A stretch of DNA of 64,000 bases from the NCBI GenBank assembly GCA_000727475.1, contig KL647288.1, forward strand, positions 2,011,890 to 2,075,889, given 5' to 3'. This DNA is from Sarcocystis neurona (lineage: Eukaryota > Apicomplexa > Conoidasida > Eucoccidiorida > Sarcocystidae). A program made the translations under genes and the position numbers. The number at the start of each line of letters is the position of its first letter. Position 1 is the first letter of the stretch. This document shows positions 10,818 through 21,602 of this stretch, one piece after another. The notes beneath the pieces were generated by a model. The model did not search any database. It had not been told where the DNA came from and saw only the letters and a list, made by a program, of their open reading frames with translations.

Positions 10818-13800
10818 CCGTGTGTAGCTGTTTGTGTGTGTATGAGCATATGCACAAGTTGAGCTGCACCTATGCATATATATATATATTATATGTATAT
10901 GGGCGCCATCACAGGACGCATCTATGGCACGTCACTGCACGTATAACCCCAGCGCCCCTCAAACGCATACATATGTATATTTATATATATATAGAGAGAG
11001 ATAGATAGATATATGAGGCCACATCTGTGTGCCTTCCTCTCTGTATATGCATGTGCGCGTAAAGACATATAGACGTATGTATATGCATGTACGTCGACAG
11101 ATGTAAACACGCTCGCATACAGACATACGTACGTATGTGTTTGGCTATGTCTTTATTTACATGTGAATAGGTATACACGTGGCTGCATGCGTACATATTT
11201 GCTGCCCCAGAGCCGTATGTGGAGTGTGCAAGTGAAGTTTCATATCTCTGATACTCTTCTCTAAGCAGAGGAGCGGCCTCTGCGTCCCGCTGCCTCTCTA
11301 TTATTCAACCATTCGCCTATCTCTATCAACATTGTTCAAGGTTACACGGAAATTTACACATTTGTGAGCGAACTTCAACTTATTATCCCTGATTATCAGG
11401 GTTGCTTCTGTAAGCAGTTCACACTCCCTTAGTCTCCGCCGTGCTATCTCTACTCGACCCTCCACACCCTTTCGTGTCGTGTACATACCCATATGTAGGT
11501 ATACATCTATGTATATGGTTACGTATGTATACAATGTATATACATGTGTAATTCTATGTAATTACGTACGAAGACATATTGTATGTATGTTATACATGTA
11601 CATGTATATACAAATACATATACATGCATAACTTTGTGTAATTACTTGTGTGTGTATATTGCATGTCTATAATACATATACATATATATCTATGTAATTA
11701 CGTGTGTATACGTATTGTATGTATAATATATATATATATACATATGCGTATATTTATGTCATTGCGCATGTGTACATATAACCCTGCGCATACGTGTAAA
11801 TGTGTAGGCCACCGTACACACGTCTGTGCGTATGTGTGTGACTCTGTCCCTATGTATCCATATATGTAAAACTCTCCATGTACACGTGTGTGCATGTGCT
11901 GTTGTTATCTGTCTACACCCACATAACTATAAATGATTTTCTTCCTATGTGCACACGTGTGTAGAACTCTCCGTACACACGTGTGTACGAATGGTGTTGT
12001 TATGTTTCTACGTATATACACATATACATGTGTGACTTTCTCCCTATGTAGACATATATGTAAAACTTCCCATATGCGCATGCGTGCTTGTGCTGTTCTT
12101 ATGTATCTACATATATATGTATGTACTGACAGACACGTGTAGCACTATATTTTCTCACACGTACGCATAAAGGCTTTACGTTCTCCCCGCTCGTTATATG
12201 TAAAGAAGTAGACGACTCACGCACGGACGTGAAATACAGGACGATAAAAGTGTCCCTATATACACAGGTTTGCGTACGGGCGCCGGGCAGCAGGGACCGA
12301 CGAGCCTAGGAATCTACATGCGCTGCGGCAACACTGGTCTCTCTTCCTTAAACGTTTTTTCTTCGAATAGAGGCCCTACTTTCCTGTCATCCCCTCTACA
12401 TCTTCCTTGTCTGCTTGTATATATTTGCACTTACGGATTTCTCGCCTGCTGGCTCTCTATACCCCATACATGCATACGTACACAGAAACATATAGAGGGA
12501 AAGAAAGGAAAAACACCTGTGTAGATATTTCTGTATGCGTACGTCTCCATCAGATGTATACATACGTATACATATATCTGTAGACGTGAACTGTAGATGG
12601 GTGTCTTTCTGTACATCTGTATCCTGTTCTTCCTGTTTGGGTAATTGTATATGTTCAAGTGATACGTCCCCTCCAGACACGACGTTGTATACATCCGTGA
12701 ACCCGTTCCCTTCATGCGCTTGTATACGGAAATACAGTGAGTTTTTCGAGAAACTCACTCATTCTTTCCCTTTGTTTCCTCCTCTATTCGCAAGCATATA
12801 CCTGTCTCTTCACACGTATGACTACACATACATGCTGCGCAGGGAGGTTTACGCAGAGTGATTTTCACGTATTCACTTTTGCCAGAAGATACGTATCTGT
12901 GCACCTACTACGAACGAAATATGCCCACACACATACACACCTACACTTCTATATTTGCATGCCTTGGCGAGCATATGCGTGAAAAGATACACCTACATTC
13001 CATGTACATCTAAGTATTCGTGTATGTGTAGACCCGGACATCTTCTCGTCCACATAACAAGGATATTGGGACAGTGTGGCAGAGGATGGTGCTACTGCTT
13101 TGCTGTATATTTCAGCTGCCGCAAGGAAGCGTTCAAATACACGTGCCCTCGCTGCGAGACGCTCTTCTGTTCTGCGTCATGCTACCGAGTAAGTAGTACT
13201 CTCCTGAGCAGCCAGTGCTGTCGTCAGAGGTAGGTACACCCTGTGGCGGCTGCTGGGGCTGCGTCTTGCGAGATGATGGTGGTAGCGGGGCGGCTTCTGT
13301 GATGACCGAGGTGGACTGCTGCTGCTACTCAACGGGCTGCTTCTCTCTGTTGCCGATGCTGCTGCTCTTCTTCAGCGCGTCTACTGCTGCTGCTGCTCTT
13401 TGTGGTCTGCAGCTAATGCAGCCGGTAGTGTGCTGCTGCTGCTACTGCTGGCACTTCGACACTGCACAGCAGCTGGTGGCTTCATGCGACTGCTGCTGCT
13501 CCTTGGTGGCTGGCGCTTACGCGCTGCTGCTGGTGCTCCACAGATGCTGCTGCTGCTGCTTTTTCTCCTTTGGCTCCCGCAGTGCTACTGTTGCTACTGC
13601 GATCGCACCAGTGCCGGTGGTGCTGCGTAGTGACAGCTACCGCTGCTCCGACTCAGCGCTGCTGCTTGCTGCAGTCATCCTCCTGCTCCTGCTGCTGTCG
13701 ATTTGAGACCGCGGGGCCCGGACCCGCATTCCTTGCCACGCTGTTTCCTTCTCTGCTTTTTCAAGGGGGATCTGTTGCTTTATTGCTTGTGACTGCTGCT

Positions 13801-16000
13801 GTCTCGCGTACTACTCACTTCCTGCATCAGGAGTCTGCGTTTCTACAGCTTCTACTTCCACGTACCCTGTGCTGCCGCTGGGGGTGCTGCCGCTGGGGGT
13901 GCTGCCGCTGGAGGGGCTGCCGGGTAGAAATGTGCTCCTTTGGCGTCTGCCGTCGCTACTGCTGCAATGTCTCTAAACTGCGCGGTGCTGCCTCTTGTTC
14001 GGTTGACGGCTGCTTTTGGCTCATGCGTTCTGTGCGCTACTGCTGCCGCTTCTCCTTCCTCCGACGCACTCCTGGTGCACGCGTCGTTGCTGCCGCTGGG
14101 AGCGCGTGCTTTTGCATGCTTTTTTTGCACTGCAGCAGGGCTCCTGTGTGGCTGTATTGCTTTCGCCGTCTGTGCTTCAGCGGTTGCGTGAGCAGCGGCT
14201 GCTGCCCATTTTCCCTCTTGTATGCTCTGGCAGTGACCCATTGACGCTGTCTTCGTAGACTGCTGCTGAGGCAGTAGCAGAGGCTGAAGGGCGTTGCACG
14301 TGCTCTGCCTGTGCTGCTGTTGTTGCGAAGCATCTGGATATTTGAGTCTTCTCTTATTTATCTGCTGTCGCAACAACGCTGGCCAGCAACTCTTTCTTAC
14401 GTGCTACTGCTTCTACTGCTGGCCGCGCGTGCACAGAAGCAGGAGCAGCACCACTTGGCAGCGTGTCGTAAAGGTAAATAGAGAGAAGCAGCAGCTTAAC
14501 GACTTTTTCGGCTGATGTCTGCAACGACTGCTGTAGAGGGGGCTTTTGATTCATTAGCGAGTATTGTCATCACTTTTACGTGTAGCGTGTTTTTTGTTGA
14601 AAGAGGAGAGAGACGAGCTGCATTTGTTGCCGCCACTACTGCTGCTGCTGGAGCACACGTGAGGTGTGTACGTGCACTTATGTCCCGCGGTTTGTGTCAG
14701 CTGCAGCACCTTTCATTTCTGTCCTCACGTGTGCTGCTGCTGATGCTCCTTCGTCTGACGCACATACAGACGCACGGGGGAGGCACGTGTGCAGCGGCGT
14801 TCAACGAAGCATGCGCGATGGACGCGATACGAGCAGCACGACCGACGGCTGCAGAGATTGAAATTTTCTCACGACAGCTCTCCCGTATGTACCTAAGAGA
14901 GAGGCAGCAGCAAGACGAGGAGGAAGACGAGGAAGAAGAACACGAACAAGGAGGTGAAGACGGGAGAGGGAAGGAAAAAGACGAAAAACTCACAGGTACG
15001 CAGGAGAGGAGCTGCAGTCACAGAGACACCACCGTGGAGCAGCAGCACGGCTGTGAGCAACGGTGTCGTGCAGACACACGGAGTTGTAGACGTCCCTGCT
15101 GCAGCAGCAGCAGTAGTAGCAGGAGGAGGAGAGAAATCGTATCAGGAGAGCGAGGAAAAGAAGGAGGAGAAGGAGGAGCAGCAGTAGCATCCATGGACGT
15201 GCAGCCGACAAGATAAACTACAGATACTTTATGTAGAGGGGAAAACCGGCAGAAGAGGAAAGCTGCAGGAGAAGCGGAAATGCCGCCCCCGTTGTAACCT
15301 GCTACGCGAGATCGGGAGGCGTGGCGGGAAAGGGCTTGTTTGATGGAAAACAGCAGCAGCAGTAGTAGTCGCACGCACAGCTCTGAAGGAAGACGCAGGG
15401 GAGCAGCAGCAGCAGCAGTTGAGGAGAAGCAGGAGCAACAGCAACTTACATCTGCTGCAGCATCAGTGCGATATGGAGCAGCGGCCGGTTTTTCTTCGAG
15501 GGACGCACTACTGCAGCAGAAGAAGCTCTGCAGCAACGCCGCTCTATCTGTGCTCCTATGTCCCTGTACTTGCTTCCATATGGTGGTGGTGTAGACACAT
15601 CTAATTCAGCATCTATGCATGCACACGTATTTGGATCAATACGTGAGGATAAGCGTCTTCGCATAGAATTAGTATTTCTGCATATGTCTGCATGAGTATA
15701 TGTTTGTGGAGACCTTAAATAGATAGACGTACACGTACTTATCTAGTGAAGGGGCCTATGTTCACGTTGAGGTGTGTGAAATTCCACAACACTTGCGGCA
15801 CAGCTGTATACTTGAGAGAGAGATATGGAGAGAGAGAGATACGTATGTGCGATTGTCGTCTAATACACACCCATGTATATGTCATCTTCTACTGTGCGTA
15901 GCTTTCTATAAAGGCTACTGCACCTGCATGAGGATATATGAGCAGATAGCTGTATACACATATACACGCATATGTGTATATATGCATGTGCACCTACGTA

Positions 16001-16031
<31 letters not shown>

Positions 16032-18875
16032 GTGGAAATAGTGGACGTACCTGAATACGCGGACGTGTATATACGTGAAGTCATACACATATATATCCGT
16101 ACCTTAAGTCCGTAAACATAGAAATGTACATCTGTATATGTATATATGTATGAACACATATCTACATGTTTAGAACAGCACACCCACCCACCCACCCACA
16201 CACACACACACACACATAAACAAGTATGTGAAGATACGGGAGACGTGCAAATACATGTGTCAGTATGTCAATAGATGTGTTGTTGCAGGTAGATAAGTAC
16301 GTGCGCGTCTAGAGTTGTCGAGAAATATTTGAATAGAACTTTGAGTATATATATGTAGGTATGTGTATAGATTTGTGTATGTGTGCACGTGTCTACATCT
16401 GCGTTGCTAAAGTGGACGTCGAGGAGGACATATCAGCTCAGACGCGTATCCAACTCACTTCACGCGGATGACTCTCCCCTAAGTAATGAGAAACAGCTGC
16501 TGGGCATGCGTGTCTCTGCTGTTGGCGTGCCGCAGCGGCTTCGTCGAGAAGAGCTGCAGCAGCAGCAAGTGTCGGGCGAGCAGCAGCAGCAGGAACGGCA
16601 GCAACACAAGCTGCGGGAGTCGGGAGGAAGAGGGAGGAGGAGGGTGAGGAGAAAAAAGAGGCAGCACAGGCAGAGGCCGAGGAGGACGAGGAAGAAGAGG
16701 GTCTGCTGCTACAGGATGAACGACATGAACAACTGATGAGCCTAGCAGAACAAGAACTATTGACGGAAGACTGCCTGACGGAAGAAGAGCTACGTGCCTT
16801 TCATAGCGCAGTGAAGAGGGGCCTCCTGCAGCAGTATTTACAGCCGTGGACGCCTTGGTGGACGCGTGTAAGACAGGAGCAGCAGCAGCAGCAGTTTCTG
16901 TCAGTCCCCGCTGTGTTACGTGTGACGTTGAGAATATTCTATCTTTTGTGTGCATGTGTAGATTTTTTCTGTCTTTATATTACCCAGGTTCCCGTGCGGT
17001 GTACCTACGCGTGCAGGTGTCTTGCTTTGTCTTTGTTCACACCGCATTTGTGCGTGCATTTCCCTGTTTCTACGGTTGGCATATGTCAGTTGCTGCAGCG
17101 TAGCCGTACGTAGACACTCGGGAGAGCGGGTCGCGGCACCACTTCCTATATATCTATTAATCGAATATACGAAAATACGTGGGTGTGAAATCTTGCCTGC
17201 GTACAGGCTTTTCTCTATGCCTACATCCCGCTGTCCATTTACGAGGAATAGGCGACATAGGGGCTCGAACGCACGTGCAGACTGCGCCCGTCTTTGGGGG
17301 ATGCGGCTGTGTCCACGAGTCATTTTCTGCGTCGTGCACGTACTACTGCAACTACTTTTTGTGTTTTCCTGTGGACTGCTGTTGACTTCACAGAAATAGA
17401 TCTACAGCCACCTCTACGTGTATGTAGACATCTATAGATGTGGATAGTTATATATATACATGGAGGCGATACAGCAGCTGTGTGTGCACTGCTGTTGCTG
17501 CTGCTGTGGCGTCTTCCCGCAGTTTCATCAGCAGCAACTGTTGTTTTGCAGTAAAAGGAGAGTAGAACGCGTTGCTGTAACATACGTCGCTGCTGCTAGG
17601 CTACTGCAATTGCTGTTTCCTTGCTGCAGCTGCTGCCGGTGCTCCTTCCTGCTGATGCTTCACTGCTGCTGTTTCACTCGGGTAGCCCTGCGACATGTTT
17701 CGCTGCTTCTGCTGAGGGTCTGCAACTTTGCCTGCAGTCTTTCTTGTTGCTGCGCTCTTTCTTGTGTGCTGCTGCTGCTTCTTCTTCTGCAGGCGGCGGT
17801 AGAAGTAGATTCAACACCGGCCTCTCCTCCCTCGCACTGCTGCTGCAGCAGCAGCTCGAAAGGCGTGAACATGCGCGTCATAAACGCCGTGGTGCAACTT
17901 CTGTAAGCGGCAGCGAGGAAACAAGTAGCAGCAAAAGCACCGACGTCAGCGGCACGTGAAGAAGGAGCAGCAGAAGCAAGGGAGTGAGCGACAGTTTAGA
18001 CACGGCGTTAATTGAAACAGCAGTAGATGTTGCGACAGCAACAGCAGCAGCAACTGACGTAGCAGCAGCAGCCGATGTAAGTACAGGCGGCAGCAGACAA
18101 CGCAGCAGCAACAGCAGCTGGGACAACTGCATCAGCCTGTACATTAGCGGCCGCTGCTGCTCTCGGTGCCGGTGCTCCTGGTGGTGATGCTGACGCTGCT
18201 GTTGCTCCGGCTGACGCTGCTGGTATAGCTGGCGCGGCTTCTGCTGCTGCTGCTGCAATTGTTGTGGCTGCTGCTACTGCTGCTGCTTCTCCTCCTCCTT
18301 CGTCAGCGCAGTCGGGTTGATGAGTGAACTTTTGCTGTTGCTGTGGCTGCCGATCCTGCTGTTGCTGCGGTTGCCGCTTCTGCTGCGGTGGCTGCCCATG
18401 CGGCTGCTGCAGCGACTGCTGCGCCTGTGGTACACGTGTGTCTGCGGAGATGGTGCGGGAGTTTTTTCTGCTAGTATTGCTGATGCCACTGGGCCCGTCG
18501 CTGCTTCTGAAGATGTCGCTGCGACTGCAGCCGCTGCTGTCCAGTCGTCGCGCTTGCTGCTGCTGCTGTCTCGTCGCGACTGCTGCTGCTGCTGTCTCGT
18601 CGCGACTGCTGCTGCTGCTGCTGCTGCTGTTTCGTCGCGCCTGCTGGTAGGTGATCTATTCTGTAGTATGAATCTTCTGCGGCTATGGCTGTTACTGCTG
18701 CTGCTGCCGCTGCCACCGCTGCGGCTGCTGTTGTTGTCGCTGCTGCTAATATGACTGTTGCTGCTGACGCTGTTACTGCAGGTACGCGTATGCACACTGC
18801 ATGCGTTCCTACAACGGCGAGATCGAAGCTGTTGCCTTGGAAGGCGCCTGCCAGCATATTCTCTCTGTTGCCAAA
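10574..18875 (+). CDS. ZNHIT2: ZNHIT2-like HIT zinc-finger protein, at least six exons
   Basis: In other eukaryotes ZNHIT2 works with the R2TP/RuvBL chaperone machinery in assembling complexes such as the U5 snRNP. Exons: 10574-10644 (ATG in AAGATGG context; donor GTAAGT, phase 2), 13116-13188 (phase 0), 14770-14995 (phase 1), 16497 or 16536 or 16560 to 16867 (phase 0), 17793-17902 (phase 2), 18782-18875. Every junction keeps the frame. The zinc finger is split over the first three exons: CQVC, then CRKEAFKYTCPRC and FCSASCYR, then THGGGTCAAAF. This matches the treble-clef HIT pattern. An acidic E/D-rich linker follows. LTEEELRAFHSAV and WTPWW match the ZNHIT2 region after the finger, and NMRVINAVVQLL joined to YAYAHCMRSYNGE matches the conserved LLYAYa..R.yNG segment. 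The last donor (GTAATG) is weak, so the C-terminus is open. Introns run from about 0.9 to 2.5 kb. Confidence 0.8.
10789..10816. repeat. TA microsatellite in ZNHIT2 intron 1
   Basis: A pure (TA)n run of 14 units inside intron 1 (10645-13115). The rest of that intron down to 12.2 kb is alternating purine-pyrimidine DNA. Confidence 0.85.
12290..12745 (-). other. Possible minus-strand coding segments inside ZNHIT2 intron 1
   Basis: Two short minus-strand readings look protein-like. One at about 12740-12580 contains LYFRIQAHEGNGFTDVYNVV. The other at about 12390-12320 contains GPLFEEKTFKEERPVLPQR. They could be exons of a small nested gene or chance open frames. No start, no in-phase junction and no family match were found. 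Confidence 0.22.
13852..14376 (-). CDS. Q/A-rich open frame antisense to ZNHIT2 intron 2
   Basis: A minus-strand open frame of about 174 codons lies wholly within ZNHIT2 intron 2 (13189-14769). Its composition (glutamine and alanine runs, spaced charged residues, a PPAAA repeat at the end) resembles coccidian low-complexity protein. The plus strand here carries CTG, which elsewhere in the window goes with coding on the other strand. The end is built from a 15-bp tandem repeat. Either a nested antisense gene or intronic CTG repeat with a chance open frame would explain it. Confidence 0.25.
   Translation of the reverse strand: MLRQQINKRRLKYPDASQQQQHRQSTCNALQPLLLPQQQSTKTASMGHCQSIQEGKWAAAAAHATAEAQTAKAIQPHRSPAAVQKKHAKARAPSGSNDACTRSASEEGEAAAVAHRTHEPKAAVNRTRGSTAQFRDIAAVATADAKGAHFYPAAPPAAAPPAAAPPAAAQGTWK
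13871..13920 (+). repeat. 15-bp tandem repeat, about 3.5 copies
   Basis: The unit GCTGCCGCTGGGGGT starts at 13871, 13886, 13901 and 13916 (third copy with one change, last partial). The period is a multiple of three, so it could be tolerated in a reading frame on either strand. Confidence 0.85.
16187..16215 (+). repeat. CCCA/CA simple repeat in ZNHIT2 intron 3
   Basis: A run of CCCA units passing into (CA)n, inside the intron between 14995 and about 16497. Confidence 0.75.
18274..18778 (-). other. CTG-rich intron segment with S/R/A open frame on the minus strand
   Basis: ZNHIT2 intron 5 (17903-18781) carries dense CTG triplets on the plus strand. The minus strand is open with serine, alanine, glutamine and arginine runs. 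The plus-strand exon at 18782 follows immediately after a CTGTTACTGCAG acceptor, so I treat this as intronic repeat. An antisense protein cannot be excluded. Confidence 0.35.
18545..18645 (+). repeat. CTG tract interrupted by a repeated TCTCGTCGCGAC block
   Basis: TCTCGTCGCGAC starts at 18569 and 18595, with a diverged copy near 18630. The copies are separated by CTG runs of growing length, consistent with unequal expansion of the triplet between copies. Confidence 0.8.
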
Positions 18876-19430
18876 GTAATGAAGCTTTCTTACGATATGC
18901 TTCTCTCTCATCTATCTATATATGTATATGTATAGTATATGTGTGTCTGTGTATGTACAGATACATATAGAGAGAGATGTGTTCACGGGGTGTAGGCGCA
19001 GGTGTGAAGGTGTACCGAGTATTTAGCGGAAAACAAATGTCTCCATACGTACAGCGACAGATATACGTACATATGTGGACTCATACGTCTACGTCTAGTT
19101 TTCTATATATATACATGTATGTGTATACATGCATGTATAATGTTCTGTTAGCTCGGTGGATACCTATCCAGACTTACACAGGAATACGTACGTAAGCAGA
19201 CGCACAAGTATATCTTTTTACATCAATAGACACGTCTACACATATATAAAGCTCGATACGTTTCCCCACTTAAACACACAGATATGCATATGTACAAATT
19301 TACGTACATACGCACGTGCACACGTACGCACATACATACCTCTATATATCTGTATATACCGAGGTGTAGATATCCATGGGTAGGTCCAAAACTTGTGGAA
19401 TATACAGGCGAATTATATACACGGGGGTAG

Positions 19431-19803
19431 ACATACATATGTAGGTGTAAAATTTATGACGAACGAAGTGACGTTTCTACCGAAGAGGCGTGCCTGCAAA
19501 TAGAGATACTGCAATGCATACGCCTATGTACAGAATATATGCATACACATATATAGGGCGCACACCCGTGTGTAATATGTAGACACATATAAATATATAT
19601 TAGATATATTTTGTATGCAGTATAGACGTATTTCCAGTGCCTTTGCATGGAGGGGGAGAACGAAAGACAGGAAGAAAGGGACGGACGCGTTGAAAGTGAG
19701 ACGGTAGATGGATATCTACGGAGAGATGCTGCACGCCTGACGTATGGAGGGGGAGAACTTTGTGATTTGAATTTTGTACGAAAGTTGTCTGCATTAGTTT
19801 AGT
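19431..19803 (+). CDS. Possible 3' exons of the ZNHIT2-like gene
   Basis: Two plus-strand segments may extend the gene. About 19431-19527 opens after a GGGGTAG acceptor in phase 0, which is compatible with the exon ending at 18875. It contains YDERSDVSTEEACLQIEILQ and ends before GTACAG. About 19638-19803 follows a TATTTCCAG acceptor, is hydrophilic and acidic/basic, and ends in a TAG after VRKLSALV. The phase between these two does not match with the sites I chose, so at least one boundary is wrong or another exon is missing. A further segment near 20144-20218 (after CATGCAG) is also open. Confidence 0.35.
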
Positions 19804-20860
19804 AAGGCGTCGCAAACTTTTTGTTCAGTGAGCAAATGCCTGCACTGCCGACTCTTCTCTCTCCAAGTGCTGCATGTCTATAATGCACCTTTGTTATTCA
19901 TATGCGTGTGTACGCATACATGTAGACGCATGCGTATATGCGCGTAGGTACACATGCGTATATTTGTACATATATATCTGTTTCTATATCTATGTATGTA
20001 CATATGGGTATATATGTGCACCTACGTATGTGTCAATGGACGTATATATACGTACGCATATGTATTTATATATACGTATATACGCACGTGTGTATATATA
20101 TACACACGTATATGTGCCAATACATACGTACACGCTTACATGCAGGTGTACCGCGCCTGATTGATATCCAAGGAAATGTCGCAGAGTACATACGTGTCCA
20201 ACTGCGTCTTTCTCGTTGACGCTTCTTCGGTCGTCACGGTCTCTTTTCACGGCTCAATGCATCTCTGTCTCTCTACATATACACACACGGTGCTGCGCAC
20301 ACATATATATGTGTGTGCGTCCGTGCGACGGCCAAGGGTCCCGGTTCTACACATATTTCATTTCAATAAATGCCCGTCTTCGGGTGTGTATACGTGTACA
20401 GACAAATCTAAATATATGGATATATATACGTAAACAGAGAGAGAAACGTATGTATATGTACACAGTAAATATTTGCCTATGCAGGTATACGGAGCTTTGT
20501 GTGTGTGTGTGTGTATAGGTGTGCGTGTATGTAGGTGTGTAGGTGTGTAGGTGTGTTGGTGTACATGTATATATATATATATATATATGTGTGACGCCTT
20601 TGCGATGGACGCCGGTTTCTTTTTCTGTTGGGAGAGATGACCCGAGGTGATCTCCTTCTTCTTTCTTATATTTCAAACGCCGGTAATCGCCTAAGTATGT
20701 CTTCTGTGTATGTATGTGTATACTTAAGAAAGCGAGACAACTTCGCAGAAACTCCCGGTACGCTGTATATGTTTCTGTGCGCCCAAATTTGTCTGTTCAA
20801 GCGCATCTCTCCACATACTTGTACATCTGTATGTGAGCATGTGCGTGTATGTATACATTG

Positions 20861-20997
20861 CGAGAGAGAGAAAGGTGAAGGCGCATGTAGATATGTACAT
20901 ATATGTATGTATGTATATATACGTGTATAGAAAGTGGGAGAGATATTGACGCAGAGAGACCAGAAGGTGAAGGCGCATGTAGACATAGACATATATC

Positions 20998-21030
<33 letters not shown>

Positions 21031-21375
21031 GTATATATATAAGTATATATATATATGTATATAAGTATATATATATGTATGTATATAAGTGTATAGAGAG
21101 TGGGAGAGATATTGATTGATACAGAGAGACCAGAAGGTGAAGGCGCATGTGTGTGTCTGTGTGTGTATATATGTGTATGTGTATGTAAATGTATGTGTGT
21201 GTATACATGTATATATATATATATATACGTGTATAGAGAGACGGGGAGATATTGACTGAGACAAAGAAACAGTGATGGTGCACGTATATATATATATATG
21301 TCTATGTGTACGTATATATGTGTATATATATATATATATATATTTGTATAGAGAGAAGGAGAGATACTGATTGAC
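20861..21375 (+). repeat. Array of a 50-60 bp unit separated by TA microsatellites
   Basis: A unit containing GGGAGAGATATTGA and, in the earlier copies, CCAGAAGGTGAAGGCGCATG occurs at about 20924-20982 and 21091-21150. More diverged copies lie at 21231-21285 and 21346-21375, and a 3' partial copy at 20861-20890. TA/TG-rich spacers of different lengths separate the copies. No coding frame is conserved across them. It lies between the ZNHIT2-like gene and the next plus-strand gene. Confidence 0.8.
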
Positions 21376-21602
21376 AGATATCTACTCATCGCACATGTCA
21401 CGTTGTTTCGAGGCGATACGTCTGTAAACGGAGATTCTACGGCTGTGTAGGAAAACGAAAAGAAGACTCATCAGCCGCGTAAGTCGTCTCACCATCAAAC
21501 GTTCTGTTCGTTTGCTCAAGTGCGTCTCCAAAGAAATGCCAGAATCACAGAAAGGAAGAGACGGAAAAGAAACGGTGAGAGAAACAGATACGAAGAAAGG
21601 AG

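Noticed and set aside
17240..17290. Possible tRNA T-arm-like GGGCTCGAAC
   Set aside because: No matching A box, acceptor stem or anticodon arm could be drawn around it.
20666..21401. Long minus-strand frames rich in Y, I, H and T across the 20.9-21.4 kb array
   Set aside because: They are the translation of TATG/TA microsatellites and of the repeated unit; several overlapping frames are open at once.
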